64,000 nt of DNA from Prostheceraeus crozeri (GCA_907163375.1 CAJQUW010009010.1:124001-188000); one strand, 5' to 3'. Positions 22,587 to 34,645 are shown, counted from the stretch's first letter. Notes: generated by a model not told the origin, from the letters alone. Program-made: numbers and translations.

Positions 22587-23516
22587 CCCTCAGAGACCTG
22601 GAAACCCCGGATACCCTGGAGAGCCACATTTTTCTATTTCATTTTTTGCGCTGAGGATACATCAACCGCTCATGCTCATGTAAAATCATCATTTTTGATG
22701 GTGAATATGCATGTGTTATTTCATTTCAATTGAATCAGTAGAAGTATGCCAGATACACCCTCAGGTATCAAAGGGTTGAGAAATTCCCATCACAAATTTC
22801 TTATAATTAGATGAAACATGATTTCGAACTCGTCCACGATGGTGCATAAAGAGTGAAAGTCATTTATTCATTGTTTGCATCATGCTTGTAGATGTGCATT
22901 GTGTTGAAAGATCGCAAAATGTGAATATTTTGCTTTCGCACATAATTTTGCGTGACTGGTTGGCCTATATGAACAACTCGACATACATCAGTGCCCGAAA
23001 TGAAAGCTATCATTATATTCATAGTTCAGCACCATACACAGGCTGCTGGCAAACTTTTCACAGCAGCAATTGATGAGTTTGAGATCTCCACAGCTGTTTT
23101 TGGTTCTAGAAGTACAGCAATTTTGACTCATTTAGGCCTATTTCTGATAGCTTTGGATAAATTTGAAAGAATGGACAAATGGAAAGGTTTTGCTGCATGA
23201 ATTAAATCAATTTCATCAAAATCAACTATCTGAAGCTTCATGGTGACAAAAAATACCGTTAAACCGCCTATTAGTACAACTGATACTGTGCTATATGTTG
23301 TTGACTTATAAAAAAAAACATATTTTCCCATGTGCTTACTGAGAATGCTGAAAGGCACTCAAATCATTAGTTATATCGACCTGCTACACACAAACATCAT
23401 TGTTTTACTTAAAATCAACCTTCCTTATGTTTTGATATCGATTTTTGCAAGTAAACTAAGAATATAAGAAAGGGGTTTACTAGACCCCCTCGTGAAAAAG
23501 CTCAGGTCTCTGAGGG
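22587..23516 (+). mobile_element. piggyBac-type MITE, copy 2
   Basis: Same interior and orientation as copy 1. Left flank TTAA (22583-22586), right flank CTAA (23517-23520), i.e. a one-base decayed duplication. The palindromic GGTCCASTGGACC blocks near the left end are partly deleted or mutated, making this a more decayed copy than copies 1 and 3. Confidence 0.85.
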
Positions 23517-23520
23517 CTAA

Positions 23521-25689
23521 ATATAGTACTATAATTTTTATAAAAGAACTTTCACTATCGCCCCATGGCTAGAACTTACAACTATTGCAATATTCAGTAA
23601 CTTAATTATTCTTAATATCTATCAACATTGACATAGATTGGCCGCTGGCGCCTATTTGACCACTTAAACAAAGCGAAAAGTCGAATGTCTATGGCTACAC
23701 TTTTTCAAATGGGACTTGGGTGGAGCTTCAGCAACATATGACGGAGCGAAGTGAGAGAACTGAATGCATGTAGATGTAAGTGCAATTACTCGGTAATAGG
23801 GTTTTACAACATCCGAGGTTAATGTTGTATGAATGTACTGTGCTTCTGTGTCACACAATGGAAGACTAACATACTTATCCGGATAGATCCACAACGTGGG
23901 ATATTCGGCCCACTGTATTTCTGTTGTAGACCCTGTGCAACAAAGGTGGTCGACCAACGGTTTCGTCATTTTCTGTTTTAGTGCATTCTCCAGCTTTTGG
24001 ATTTGAACCAATGGAATGCATTTCAAAAAGTGCTTTTTTTGAATATCGAAATTTTTCCACTTTTGCAGCCATTTTGTGGTGGGAAGACTTTAATTTGGGA
24101 ACGTCGCTCGCTAATATCAAGAGATTATCTGGTAAGTTAGCAATTTTGTGCCTAAATCTATTTTTTGCTCAATTCTGTAACAAAATTATCGCAAGATGCA
24201 AAAGTCACTTATATTTTTTGAAATGCGTCTAGCAATAGGTGGCGAGCAAGTAGCTATAAACACTTGATACATGTTTGTTAGTTATCATAATTGGAGGTGA
24301 TTTTTCGCCAACCGACGAGGTAATGAATGTTGTAGCAACTAATTAGCAGTAGGTAGTAATAAAAATCGTATATTACCTGCATATCAAAATACATTGTATA
24401 CTTAGTCTGATCCCTTAAAGAGGGATTTTTATTTGAATTCATGAAAGCTTAAACTAAAAAAGTATTTATCTTCAACAAATGTCGTAGTCAATACTGTGAT
24501 ATTACGTATTCAAATATTTGATATTGTTGTAAAATCATTGAATGTTAAGAGATGTTATGCAAATCGATATCAGCAGATTTTCTCATCACAATAAAAAAAT
24601 GCGATGGTCGGCACTTATTTCTTAGATTGATTAGCCATATGTGGGCAATGGCAAGTAGTGTGGGAGAAAATGAAGTCTCGGCAGTAGAGGCGGATTACTA
24701 GAGAAAATAACAGTTAAAGGTGAAAAATAGAGCGCAAATTCGCGAATTGTGGCCGGCGAACTTCACCAGCGAATATGCCGTAAATATGACTGTAGCATGA
24801 CATCCGCCAGCCTTTCGCAAGATTCGTTCCCACAGGGTAGAAGCATTTGATTTTGCGACTTTTCCAATGCTTTCTGCTTTATGATGACCACAAATTAAGT
24901 TGCTCAGAATTGTGGAACATCGTTTCACAGATATATTGAAACAGTATCTTTTGAATGAAAATCTTCAGCATGTCATACATGTCCTCATGCACATGTTTGA
25001 GTCACATTCGTTTCAGAAATCAATCTTGTCAATCTCCTTATGCGTTCACAAGCAACTTTTCTGCACATTCAACTAGTTTGGGATCACAGCAATCGTAAAG
25101 GTAATTTATAGCAAAAATTCGGAAAATTTCAAAATTTCCAAAAATCGGTTACATTTGATAAATTTAAATTTCAACTGTCATTTATAATGCGGAGATGGAC
25201 GAGTTATATCCTTAACCGAGAGTATTTTATCTCCATCAGACAACAAAAGAAACCGCAATACGCATGGTCATTCTTACTTGGAATAATTGCGTAATTTATG
25301 ATGTCAGGTCAGACAATGAGTAACTATTCAATTGATTTGAAGGAACTTGATCGGTTATATAAGCCGCAGTTTGTTCCTTATTTGAATTGCTTGACCCTTA
25401 TACTGCTTTCCTGAAGATATGCTAAGCATTCTGTCAGTTTGCAACTACTACTCCAACTTTGCATCTGATCCCTCATGAATCACTTATCAATCATCCCAAC
25501 TTGATAAGGGCTGTTTGAATGACAAGGAGGAAACGTGTGAGAAAACGTGTCCACGCAGGTGTTAAAGAAGTGCACTGAGCGAGCTGGAAGGTAGGTGGAG
25601 TGCTTGGATTGCTTCACTTCGTAAACTTGCCAATCACTGCTGATTACTTGTTGTTTACTTTATCCGTTTAACGTCCTTTTCTCCTTTTT
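23521..25689. other. No gene recognised
   Basis: Two overlapping minus-strand open frames (23664-24026 and 23875-24120) have fairly protein-like composition but no motif I can name; the plus strand there has a GTAAGT-like site at about 24131. About 23606-23690 resembles repeat R4 weakly. The rest is featureless. Confidence 0.4.
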
Positions 25690-26335
25690 GGCGATGATTC
25701 TTCATCCAGAATGTTCTGATCGAGGGAGTCGGCTTCTCTGAGCCCCAATTGCCGACAGCCTGTAGACAGTTTTTTCCAGGTCATCTTTTGGTAGCCTCTT
25801 AGTGTTGATCTTCATTTTCAATGCTTTCTACACCCAATTGATGTTATCTTTCCGCGCCACATGGACACACCATCGCAATCAGCAGACCCTCATGGTTTCA
25901 TCGATCGACCGCACGTTCAGGCGCGTCAGAAGGTCTTCAGTGGAAATTCTATCTTCGAGAGATATACATCCATCCATCTGATCATCCTTCCGTATGCTAC
26001 CTCCATTCTCCTCTATTATACAGCTGTCAAAGCCCAAGTCTCACTTCTGGAAGGTCTCAGCCACACTGAAAGCAAAGCAAACAAGAGCGTCCTGAGCTCA
26101 TCGAGCAAACGTATGCCGCCGGAATCCAACATGTCTCCCAAGTAGCAGAAACGGGCAACAGTGTCGCACTTGCCTTCTACCAAAGGCAATCGCTTTTATT
26201 GGGGTTCTGTTTCTCACCACGGGCAGTTATCATCAGAGCATCCACTACACAAAAAGTTCGACACCGATCATGTCCGACAGACTTTTACACCACTACAACG
26301 TCCGTGAGTCCATGACCGACAGCTGGTGTACTGTA
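25690..26335 (-). pseudogene. LINE reverse-transcriptase C-terminal remnant
   Basis: The minus strand gives, in pieces, VEGKCDTVARFCYLGDMLDS, then SETWALTA, RMIRWMD, ISTEDLLTRLNVRSIDETMR and GHVARKDNINWV. This succession (FCYLGD, SETWALT, MIRWM, RLN.RSI, GHV.R.D) is the region after the catalytic core of a widespread animal LINE type. Small deletions and several stops show it is dead, and the polymerase core and endonuclease are absent. The Tc1-like transposon begins 20 bp to the right. Confidence 0.75.
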
Positions 26336-27015
26336 TTGAGTTAACAACCCACACTACAGGGTCGGCAAAAATAAGTGGGACACGTATTTTTCAGTGTCAT
26401 TTCTTCCATCAAATGACTTTAGAATGTTGTGCATCTAATTGATCGATATTATTCTCGTTAAGTAACCGCCATTAGTGTTCAATATTCCACTAGCACTTCA
26501 TTATAAGTTTACGTCATGTCATTCAGGTAAAATTTAGACCCACTCAAGTCATTGAATTCCCAATAGGCACAGAAAGGCAAAAACACAATTTTGGAAACCC
26601 TCCCACTTTATAAGTTATTTTGCTTCAAAATCATCATGCCTTGTTAATAGTGACAAATATTCAATTGAAGCACTCGACACTTCATAATTTTGTGATTAAT
26701 GATTTGTCTTGAATGTCTGTCAGTAAGCCATAGTAGGCCTATCGATCTTCTGTCATCATCACTGAAAAAAACAATTTTGTCGTAGAATGACTTTATTGAA
26801 AGGCCACAAATTTATTGTCAAATCTGTTGTCAGCTTTCTATGAACAGATTCTTGTCAAATCTATTGTCAGCTTTCTACGAACACATTATTTTCATGTGAG
26901 ACGCTGCTTGTTCGCATCACTTATAATTTGAAAAAATTGAATTTGAATATGAAAAGCAAGCAAGATTAAGTCATTATCGCGCTATTGAAGTCAATTGAAT
27001 CTTTGAGACACCTCC

Positions 27016-28099
27016 AATGATGAGCAACCTGACAAATAACCAACGTCTACAAATTATTACTTTGAGAAAGAACACCTTCAAATCCATACATTAAATTGCC
27101 GATGGCTTGAATGTTACAAAGAGTGCTATTGGGAGAGTAGTGAAATCGTACGAAGAGACTGGTTCGCATGAATCGCAAAAGTCTTTGTGTGGTCGTCATC
27201 GAGCAATAACTGAAGCTGAAGACCGACTGATTGTCCGAATCAGCAAACGCAATCCTCATGCCAGTTCTGTGGACATCCAAGGAGAGATGTCAGCATTCGG
27301 GACAAACCTTAGTGAGCGAACTGTTAGGAATCGACTGACTGAGGCGGGTCGAAGTGCGTATAAACCAATACCATGCCAAGTTCTAACTGACAACATGAAG
27401 GCTAAGCGTCTGCAGTGGGAAAAGGATCACCAGGATTGGACCATTGATATGTGGAGATCAGCAAGTTGATGTCAAAATGATACTCACAGATAAAATGTAA
27501 AACTACAATTTTTATGGCAGGTTATTTTCTCGGACGAGACGATGGTAGAGTTGCAGCCTCCCAAGACACAATTCGTTCGTCGGTCGTGGAATGAAGCCGT
27601 GTCAGAGGTCCATATGCGCCAGCCGTTTAAGCATCCTGTAAAACTCATGTTCTGGGGCTGCATGAGCTTCCAAGGAATGGGACGACCCCACCTTTGCGAG
27701 GGCTCAATGAACGCTGACCAGTATCTGAACGTACTGCAGCATCGTGTTGTGCCCCAGTCAGCAGAATGGTACGAAGGGACTAATTGGGTATACCAGCACG
27801 ATTTGGCCCCATGCCACACTGCAAAGAGGGTGAAATCATTCATGATTTCGAAAGGGTTTGAAGTATTGCAATGACCAGGAAATAGTCCTGATTTAAACCC
27901 GATTGAGAACCTGTGGGGTTGCCTCAAAAATCGATTTCGTAAGCTGGGAATTCAGCAGAAATCAGAGGCAATCCGATGGTTTTTGAACACTGCCCACCAC
28001 TGTGATGATGTCATCACAATCTGTGAAAATCTCGTCGATTCCATGCCTGATCGAATCGAGAGGTGTATTGCAGCAAGAGGAGGACATATCAGGTATTGA
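27016..28099 (+). pseudogene. Tc1-like transposase, two exons, lightly damaged
   Basis: DDE transposase that would bind the 452-bp ends and insert at TA. Exon 1 (27016-27460) starts at the first of two adjacent ATG codons and carries a helix-turn-helix (NNQRLQIIT, then ADGLNVTKSAIGRVVKSYEE) and an AT-hook-like box (KSLCGRHRAITEAEDRLI). Exon 2 (27521-28099) carries VIFSDETMV (first Asp), VYQHDLAPCHTA (second Asp) and PGNSPDLNPIENLWG (final acidic residue). Lesions: one extra T in a T4 run at 27060-27063, a TAA at 27092-27094 where CAA is expected, and a TGA at 27872-27874 where TGG is expected in the WPGNSPDLNP motif. All catalytic residues survive, so the copy was inactivated recently. Confidence 0.85.
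27461..27520 (+). other. 60-bp GC-AG intron in the Tc1-like transposase
   Basis: The two coding parts join in phase 0 only if 27461-27520 is removed. The intron starts GCAAGT, the canonical form of the minor GC donor, and ends ATGGCAG. Removal places the VIFSDE strand directly after the DMWRS end of exon 1, where Tc1 proteins have W..VIFSDE. It contains an in-frame TGA if retained. Confidence 0.75.
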
Positions 28100-28675
28100 T
28101 GAGCTTTGGATCAGTTTACTTGTGGCCTTTCAATAAAGCTATTCTCTGACAAAATTGTTTTTTTAGTGATGATGACAGAAGATCGATAGGCCTACTATGG
28201 CTTACTGACAGACATTCAAGACAAACCATTAATCACAAAATTATGAAGTGTCCAGTGCTTTAATTGAATATTTGTCACTATTAACAAGGCATGATGATTT
28301 TGAAGCAAAATAACTTATAAAGTGGGAGGGTTTCCAAAATTGTGTTTTTGCCTTTCTGTGCCTATTGGGAATTCAATGACTTGAGTGGGCCTAAATTTTA
28401 CCTGAATGACATGACGTAAACTTATAATGAAGTGCTAGTGGAATATTGAACACTAATGGCGGTTACTTAACGAGAATAATATCGATCAATTAGATGCACA
28501 ACATTCTAAAGTCATTTGATGGAAGAAATGACACTGAAAAATACGTGTCCCACTTATTTTTGCCGACCCTGTATACCCGAACAGACACTATGCAGGTATT
28601 TGCATGTTGTTAGGGTCTTTACATCCTCTAGTACAGCTCTCATAATTTTATTTTTGGCCACATTGACTTTTCAAT

Positions 28676-29109
28676 GTTTCGTCCGTTCTCTTTCATGTTG
28701 AACACGGAAGTGAACAACAAATATGCAGCATGACGATGTTAGTATAAAATATCAGTAGTCAGTTAGTCATCAAGGCAGACGCAAAGTGAACAAGATATCT
28801 TTCTGGGCACAAAGGTCGGCTGCGAACCGTTTAATACCCAATACCTCGTAGATGGACAATAGCTGGAAATTACGAGGACGGAAAACAATCTTAAAGCGAT
28901 CCAATGCGTCATCAACATTACAAAAACATAATTGAAGATGACGAGTGATGGTTTTGGATGCTGGCCGTTTGGAACGCGGTCGACAGTGGTTTGTGCTGTG
29001 AAGCCAAGTAGGAACATGCTCACGAATTCTGTCACCAAGCCGCCTACCAGTTCTCCCATGTACTTGCTACTGCAAGTGCAGTGAAAACTGTAGATAACAT
29101 GTTATGATA
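28676..29109 (-). mobile_element. Penelope-like element, 5'-truncated copy 1
   Basis: Minus-strand end of a Penelope-like retroelement, carrying the GIY-YIG endonuclease and about 95 bp of 3' untranslated sequence. Near 29105-29112 it abuts a second fragment of the same family in the opposite orientation (29110 onward); the two share about 165 bp as inverted repeats (28676-28850 and 29110-29275). The reverse transcriptase that precedes the endonuclease in complete elements is absent. Confidence 0.75.
28770..29107 (-). pseudogene. Penelope-like GIY-YIG endonuclease domain
   Basis: This domain cleaves target DNA for Penelope-like retrotransposition. The first 15 codons (YSFHCTCSSKYMG: the GIY strand with a Cys pair) are in one frame and the rest, after a one-base shift, in another: RTGRRLGDRIREHVPT (catalytic Arg in RIREH), ITRHLQLC, FKIVFRPRNFQLLSIYEVLG (catalytic Glu in YEVLGI), ADLCAQKDILFTLRLP then stop. 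The core residues are present; the single shift and the missing reverse transcriptase make it non-functional here. Confidence 0.8.
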
Positions 29110-29535
29110 GGCATTGTGTATTAAACGGTTCGCATCCGACTTTTGTGTTCAGAAAGATATCTTCTCCACTCTACGTCTGCCTTGGTGACTAACTGACTAT
29201 TGATCTTTTGTACTAACATCGTCATGCCGCATATTTGCTATTCACTTCCGTGTTCAACATGAAATAAAGCGGACGAAAGCGCTCCTTGATGAATTTAGTG
29301 TTTTTGTTTATTTGTAAATTGCTTAAGGGGTCAAATTTCTTTCGTAAATAGTAAATTGACAACATATTTTGTAAGAGATGGCTGATGGCGGGAGGACCAT
29401 AATGAATCAATAATGTGAAAAATATATTTTTTCTCTCCCGAGCAATTTTGATGGCAGCAAGTTAAATAATCACGAATACAAAAAATATATACACACAGCC
29501 GACGTTTCGAGTCCAGACCCTTTCTCAAGGCAATG
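29110..29535 (+). mobile_element. Penelope-like element fragment, copy 2, with terminal-repeat-like sequence
   Basis: The plus strand begins within the end of the endonuclease (KRFASDFCVQKDI, then TLRLPW) and runs through the same 3' untranslated sequence as copy 1. At 29498-29531 there is a GCCGACGTTTCGAGTCCAGA block followed by CCCTTTCTCAAGGC, the kind of motif known from Penelope-like terminal repeats. The join between the untranslated part and this block (about 29290-29495) is AT-rich and not otherwise recognised. Confidence 0.6.
29498..29531 (-). ncRNA. Degenerate hammerhead-ribozyme-like motif
   Basis: The minus strand reads CTTGAGAAAGGGTCTGGACT then CGAAACGTCGGC. The second part fits the GAAA-stem III-GUC cleavage side of the minimal hammerheads known from Penelope-like terminal repeats. 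The first part occupies the place of the conserved CUGAUGA box but reads CUUGAGA, so the core is probably no longer catalytic. Assignment rests on motif and context only. Confidence 0.4.
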
Positions 29536-32339
29536 CAGCAATAAATGACAGTGTCTAAACTGGCTGTTAGATACGCAGTATAGCTCCGGTTGTCTCATGA
29601 CGTCTGTACCTAAAGGATTGCACTTATTGATTAATCGCGATTCTACCACGCTTGTTACAACAGGATCATTTAAGTAGCAAATAAATTCAACATCAAAATC
29701 ATCAATCGAACCGTTAACAAGACAGGTCTTGTTATACTAACTAATACTACTAACTAATACACTAACTAATGTATTATAATATTACCTATTATATTACCTA
29801 TATATTTATCATCACACTTTCAACAAGAGAATTGATAAACAACACACGATGTCTCACAGTCATGATTTTGGGATAGCTTGTTGCATATTCTGCAATCATA
29901 ATGTTTACTTTTTTGAATTTTTTCTTCAAAACGATACGCAGTTTTTCGTTGCCCGCACTGACGAGACGGACATTCAACCTATGTTTTCTTATTTGTTAAT
30001 TAATATTCCGAGCAAGACTGTCGTTTATAAACGGTAACTTCAAAATGCTGTTTTTTGTCATCATTGATTTTACTAGTTTTATTTTCTTGGGTATTTCTAT
30101 CAGACACGCTCAAATCCTTAGTAGTAGTGTATCCATTAAATTTTAAATTTTCTTTACATTTTTCTCCGATTCCATTTTAATGTTATCAGAGAGCGTTGAA
30201 CTACACGGATTACGTGTGTCTATTATGCTCTGTTTAGTGAATTAAAAAAATTTTGAAATAACAAAACTTTTTATGGATATACAACTCTTACTTAAATAAT
30301 CCGAAGATCCTCAATGGAATTTTGGTCCGAACAGACATGCTCTTTCTATTGGAATTATTTAAGAAGAAATGTTCGTATCTCTCTTTATTCCATTTCATCT
30401 GATCTCTCGAGAGACGGGCTCCTTTGTTTTCTTTCTTTTCTGTTCAATTCATCTTGAAATCCTTTCCATAACCACACGATACTTGCTTCAATGAAACTTT
30501 GAATTGGTGTCGAAGAAGCGACATCAAAAATTGAGAAATTCTCAAACTATTTGTCATCCATGCCAATAGAATCGACTTAATTTCAGGAATCTTCAGTCAA
30601 CCAGCCAAAAAAAATAAATGGAAGTTTACTGCATCTCAGATTTCAGGAATCGGAGTGAGTCACAGACAAAGACATGCGAATGAAAGCAAAATTGTAAAAG
30701 ACTTATAAGCAAAGTCGAAGTCAGGAAAAATGTGAAATTGGCATATAATTACGCCCATACTGCTGCACTGTCTAGCGGAGCCTACCGTAGAAAGAAGTCA
30801 TTCCTTCAATCGCAAATGTAGACATCACGATGACCTAATAATAGATACATGTACTTCGAACAAGTGTGTGTTCGTCAAACGTCTCACCTTGTGCTGTGTT
30901 CATGTTTTTACTTTTAGAGCATAGAATAAGTACATTAGGTAGAGCAGCAATTCGACATTAAATTAATCCCCAATGTATATGCAGTTTCGGTGTTATTAAA
31001 TGAACTCGAGCTGAGACATGTGAAATAAGCAAATTTTTGCAGTTTTGAAGAAATCACTACGGCATTGACCGATCATGATAGCAATACAGAAAGTATCATA
31101 GTATTTTACAAATCCTCCGAGTCATGACAACTTTGGAGAGTTTATTTCTGTTGAATTAGCATTTCGATGGATTACTATTACTTAAATGTTCAGCCTTATT
31201 AAAAAGTAGGAGTATTTTCTTAAGCGTGATCATATCACAAACTGCCGCCACTGAAAGAGCAAAATAACATCCATCTAATCAAAGGAAATGATCATAACTT
31301 TTGAAGATGTAAATGGGTCCACATTGCTATTCAGATTCAAGAAATGACGCATGAATTTAGTGAATCAAAAAATTATGACGGTGAAAATTGAATTAAAAAC
31401 TTGAAATTTCAACCTAGAAACACAATGAGATCTCAAATATTCCGTAAAGACGTGAATTATAATGTGATTCATGACATTTCCTTGACTATCAGCTCAATTT
31501 CCGCTTAATTAAGATACCTGTTATTAACGTCAATAAATGTTCACAGCCTTTGATGTCCAATTAGTTTCATACTACTTACACGGAGGTACCAAATCGCTAG
31601 TATATAAACACAGGAATCATTTGCAAAACTTTGCTTCTTAAAAATTGATCAAATGGTCTTTAGAACGCATGAATGCTATCTCCACAAAAACTGAATCTTT
31701 TGATATATAAATCTTTACTGCATGCTGACACCTTTTTTTGAGTCGACACTCTACCTGCTATATACATGTACATGTACTTGCTCTATGATTTGGAGTCATG
31801 TTCTATTTTCGTAATGAAAAAGATTTATTATAACCTGTTTTTAATACGTGTGAAAGTTTGATGATTTAGCATGATGCAGCTAAAGATAAGCTAATCTAGA
31901 ATCCACTTTATTCCACGACAATGAAGGACAAATGAACAGCATTCTTTCATTACACTTTCACTGATAGATCGGCTGAGGAATCAATCCTGAGTGGACGAGC
32001 AGCACCAGCCGCCTCAGAAGACCCTACTGTGCATAAAGAAAACCCGAGCCGGAGCAGAACAGCCTAGGTGTATAGTCAGTGATTTTTCACAAACATTAGA
32101 TGCTGAGTGCAGAGCAGCTTGACACGCAACTCTCTGTAAACTCAGAGGCTATTCTGTAGCCTTAGGACGTTATCCAAATTTCTTCTATTTGGTAGGATTT
32201 CATTGATGAATATTTGTTTTAAATGATTTTACATAGTTCATCGTGTCAAATGTTTCTTCAATATAAAAGTCATTGCTAAATTGTGAATATGGTAGTACCA
32301 TGACAAACATAAGAAGAATATCTCATAATGAGAATGTGG
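29536..32339. other. No gene recognised
   Basis: About 2.8 kb, strongly AT-rich, with no supportable gene, RNA or bounded repeat. The stretch near 29740-29815 is low-complexity (repeated ACTAACTAAT and ATTACCTAT). It may be intronic or intergenic. Confidence 0.45.
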
Positions 32340-32341
32340 TA

Positions 32342-33436
32342 CACACTGCAAACCGCTCACTACAAGGCACATACGAATGATATGTACATATATACTCATT
32401 GACAAAATTTTTGAAACATTTACTTATTTATCTTCTTTCATTTTTGACTGGTATATATATACATGTATGTATGATACCTTGATAATTTAGTCTCAATCTC
32501 CACCAAGTCGCTAGCACAGAAAAACAACGCATGTAGCAGATTCAACTTTAATAGCGCGTGTGCCCCCCACTCTAGCTCCAATACATTCAGTAATCCGAGA
32601 TGGCATGGATTCACAAAGTTTCTAAATGAAGGATGTTTTAAAGAGAAGCCACTGCTCTGTCAGTCTTTCAGAGAGAATCTTCAGGGACACTGGTGGAAGT
32701 GAATAGCGGTCTCTCACTCGCCGCCCATGCTCGTCCCAGACTTGTTCAATGGGTGACAAGTCAGGTGAGCGTGCAGGCTAGTCAAGGGTTTGAATGTTCA
32801 ATCTCCTAACAGTGGCAATGACAGCCGAGGAGCGATGTGGTCTTGCGTTGTCGTCTTGGAAGACGAGATCCTCCACCCTGACCACTGGGGCAACAACAGG
32901 AAGCACAACTTTTGCCACAACGAATCATCCCAATAGCCATCCATACTTCTGGTAAACTAATGGTGTGCCATTTTATTTTACAAAAGCTGGATTTCAGTTC
33001 TCGTTAATGTTCAATTTGTAAAAGCAATTGTGACAGTTGTATCGATATCAAAATTTGAAATTTGACCACCATAGATCTTTCTCCATTCTCTAATGTGTTG
33101 AATGGTAATACATAGAAAGCGAGATATTGCATCATACATGAGAAAAAAATGAAACAAACTTCAATTCAAGCCAATGATAGTTTGTTTCATTAATTATGTC
33201 AATGAGTATATTTTGGTATGTTGCTTTTAATAGACGAATCACATAAGGTGTTGTTCGAATCGTTGCATACCAAACACATATGAAAATATACGAATAGAAT
33301 TCAATAGTCGCATGCAAAGCATACCAAATCTCTGCAAATATACGAGAATCTCGTATCAATATTATTCTTAATTTCAAGTTGTATGTGAATTTGGTATCAA
33401 TCTGCATGAAATTTTCGTATCCAGCGATATACAGTG
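32342..33436 (+). mobile_element. TA-flanked MITE family 'A/B/C', copy C, with nested transposase fragment
   Basis: Left terminus CACACTGCAAACCGCT, right terminus read inward CACTGTATATCGCTGG, each next to TA (32340-32341 and 33437-33438). The right 250 bp, with TATACGAGAATCTCGTATCA and the GGTATG/CATACC motifs, matches the corresponding ends of copies A and B. The middle is partly replaced by a Tc1/mariner fragment. Confidence 0.7.
32548..32911 (-). pseudogene. Tc1/mariner transposase C-terminal fragment
   Basis: The minus strand reads VFQDDNARPHRS (second catalytic Asp region), then a TAG where Trp is expected followed by PARSPDLSPIEQVWDEHGRR (final catalytic acidic residue), SERLTEQW, a further stop near FKTSFI, and SRITECIGARGGHTRY ending at TAA (32548-32550). 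The N-terminal DNA-binding half and first Asp are absent. It is unrelated at motif level to the transposases at 4572 and 27016. Confidence 0.75.
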
Positions 33437-33922
33437 TACCTCATCCGATGTCGGGAGTGCAGTTCATTCTATATCGGAGAATCCAAGCGAACTATGCCTT
33501 CCGGACCAAAAGAAGACATTCATCGGGTGCATTATTGGTCCACCGACACTTAAGCGAATATCATTGATATCCATGTCCATCGTTGAACAGTCTTCAATGG
33601 CAATGGCACATACAGGTCTCACGAATACTCAATTAGATTGGAGCGCCAAAGCAGAGTTGTGTGAGATTAGAACTCGTAATCCGGACTTAAATGTTCATTT
33701 AGTTGTAGTCTCTGTTTTACCGTTTGCATGACTAAGCCTAGTGGGCAAATCCATTTTAAATGACTGTTTTCACGATGGAAAAAAATGATAAAATAAAATT
33801 CGTCCAATCAATTTAAGTTACATTTTTTCTGGACCACTTCAGCATGCTAGAAACGAATATCGTATTGAAAACCACACCAAACTTAAATATTTTTCGGTAG
33901 CAAAAAAATTTAGAAAATGCTC

Positions 33923-34041
33923 GTAGATCATAACGAAAATTGCGTAGATCATAACGATCACTATGTAGATCATAACGAAAATTTCGTAGATCATAACGAA
34001 CGCCGCATAGATCATGACGAAAATTAACGTAGATCATAACG
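33923..34041 (+). repeat. Left array of GTAGATCATAACG, 21-bp period
   Basis: Six copies of GTAGATCATAACG or one-base variants start at about 33923, 33944, 33965, 33986, 34007 and 34029, i.e. nearly exactly every 21 bp, all in the same orientation. A further partial copy (AGATCATGAT) lies at about 34071. The right array at 38933-38987 carries the same motif inverted. The array lies about 600 bp beyond the 3' end of the 34646-37481 gene. Confidence 0.9.
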
Positions 34042-34645
34042 GAATATATGTCGACCACAAGAAAGAACACAGATCATGATATTATCATGTTGCTACACAT
34101 ACTGCGGTAGGCCTATACATTTATGATCGATATTGAAGCTGCCACATGAAGCATCACTTTAGTTTTTGTGTTTCTTTTCGGATGTGAATGACCATTTACA
34201 TGGACATGCACGTAGGTTGTATTCTGGATTACTCATGTTTGTGCATTGTTTTAATGTAGATATTGACAATACTTTGTTAACTGTATCGATATTAGTAAGT
34301 CAGTAATTCACCAGAGTCATGTACGTGTACGTGTAGCCAATTCATATCATGCGTATTTTGCAATTCAGACAAACTACGAGTGGACCTATGGGCAAGGATA
34401 TCTTTGTTATAAACTCGTTTGGCTACTTCCCTTCATGATTTCCAATGGTCGAAAATCCCATAATTGATAGATAAGTCTACTGTAAGTCGATTGTGCGTGA
34501 TACCAACAGCTGATTCGAATGCAAAAACCAAACTCCAGGTTTATACAGCACAAATATATGCAATCTATATACTACTTTCTAAAAGGTACCGGTGCACTAT
34601 GAAAGTCAAGTCAACCACACTGATGTTGATGGTTAAGATGCTATT

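Larger units (their letters stand above)
26357..28571 (+). mobile_element. Tc1-like transposon with 452-bp terminal inverted repeats
   Basis: Both ends begin CAGGGTCGGCAAAAATAAGT in inverted orientation and are flanked by TA (26355-26356 and 28572-28573). The inverted repeats (26357-26808 and 28121-28571) differ at only about ten positions by eye, much longer than the 20-250 bp usual in this superfamily. One transposase gene with a small intron lies between them. About 26814-26887 holds two copies of a 37-bp tandem repeat containing TTGTCAAATC and GTCAGCTTTCTA just inside the left repeat. Confidence 0.9.

Noticed and set aside
32548..32911. Second copy of the 26-28 kb Tc1-like transposase
   Set aside because: The motifs differ (QDDNARPHR and SPDLSPIEQVW versus HDLAPCHTA and NSPDLNPIENLW), so it is a different family.
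33923..34041. CRISPR-like array
   Set aside because: The intervening sequences are only about 8 bp, the context is eukaryotic and there are no cas genes; the arrays are inverted around a DDE-like gene.
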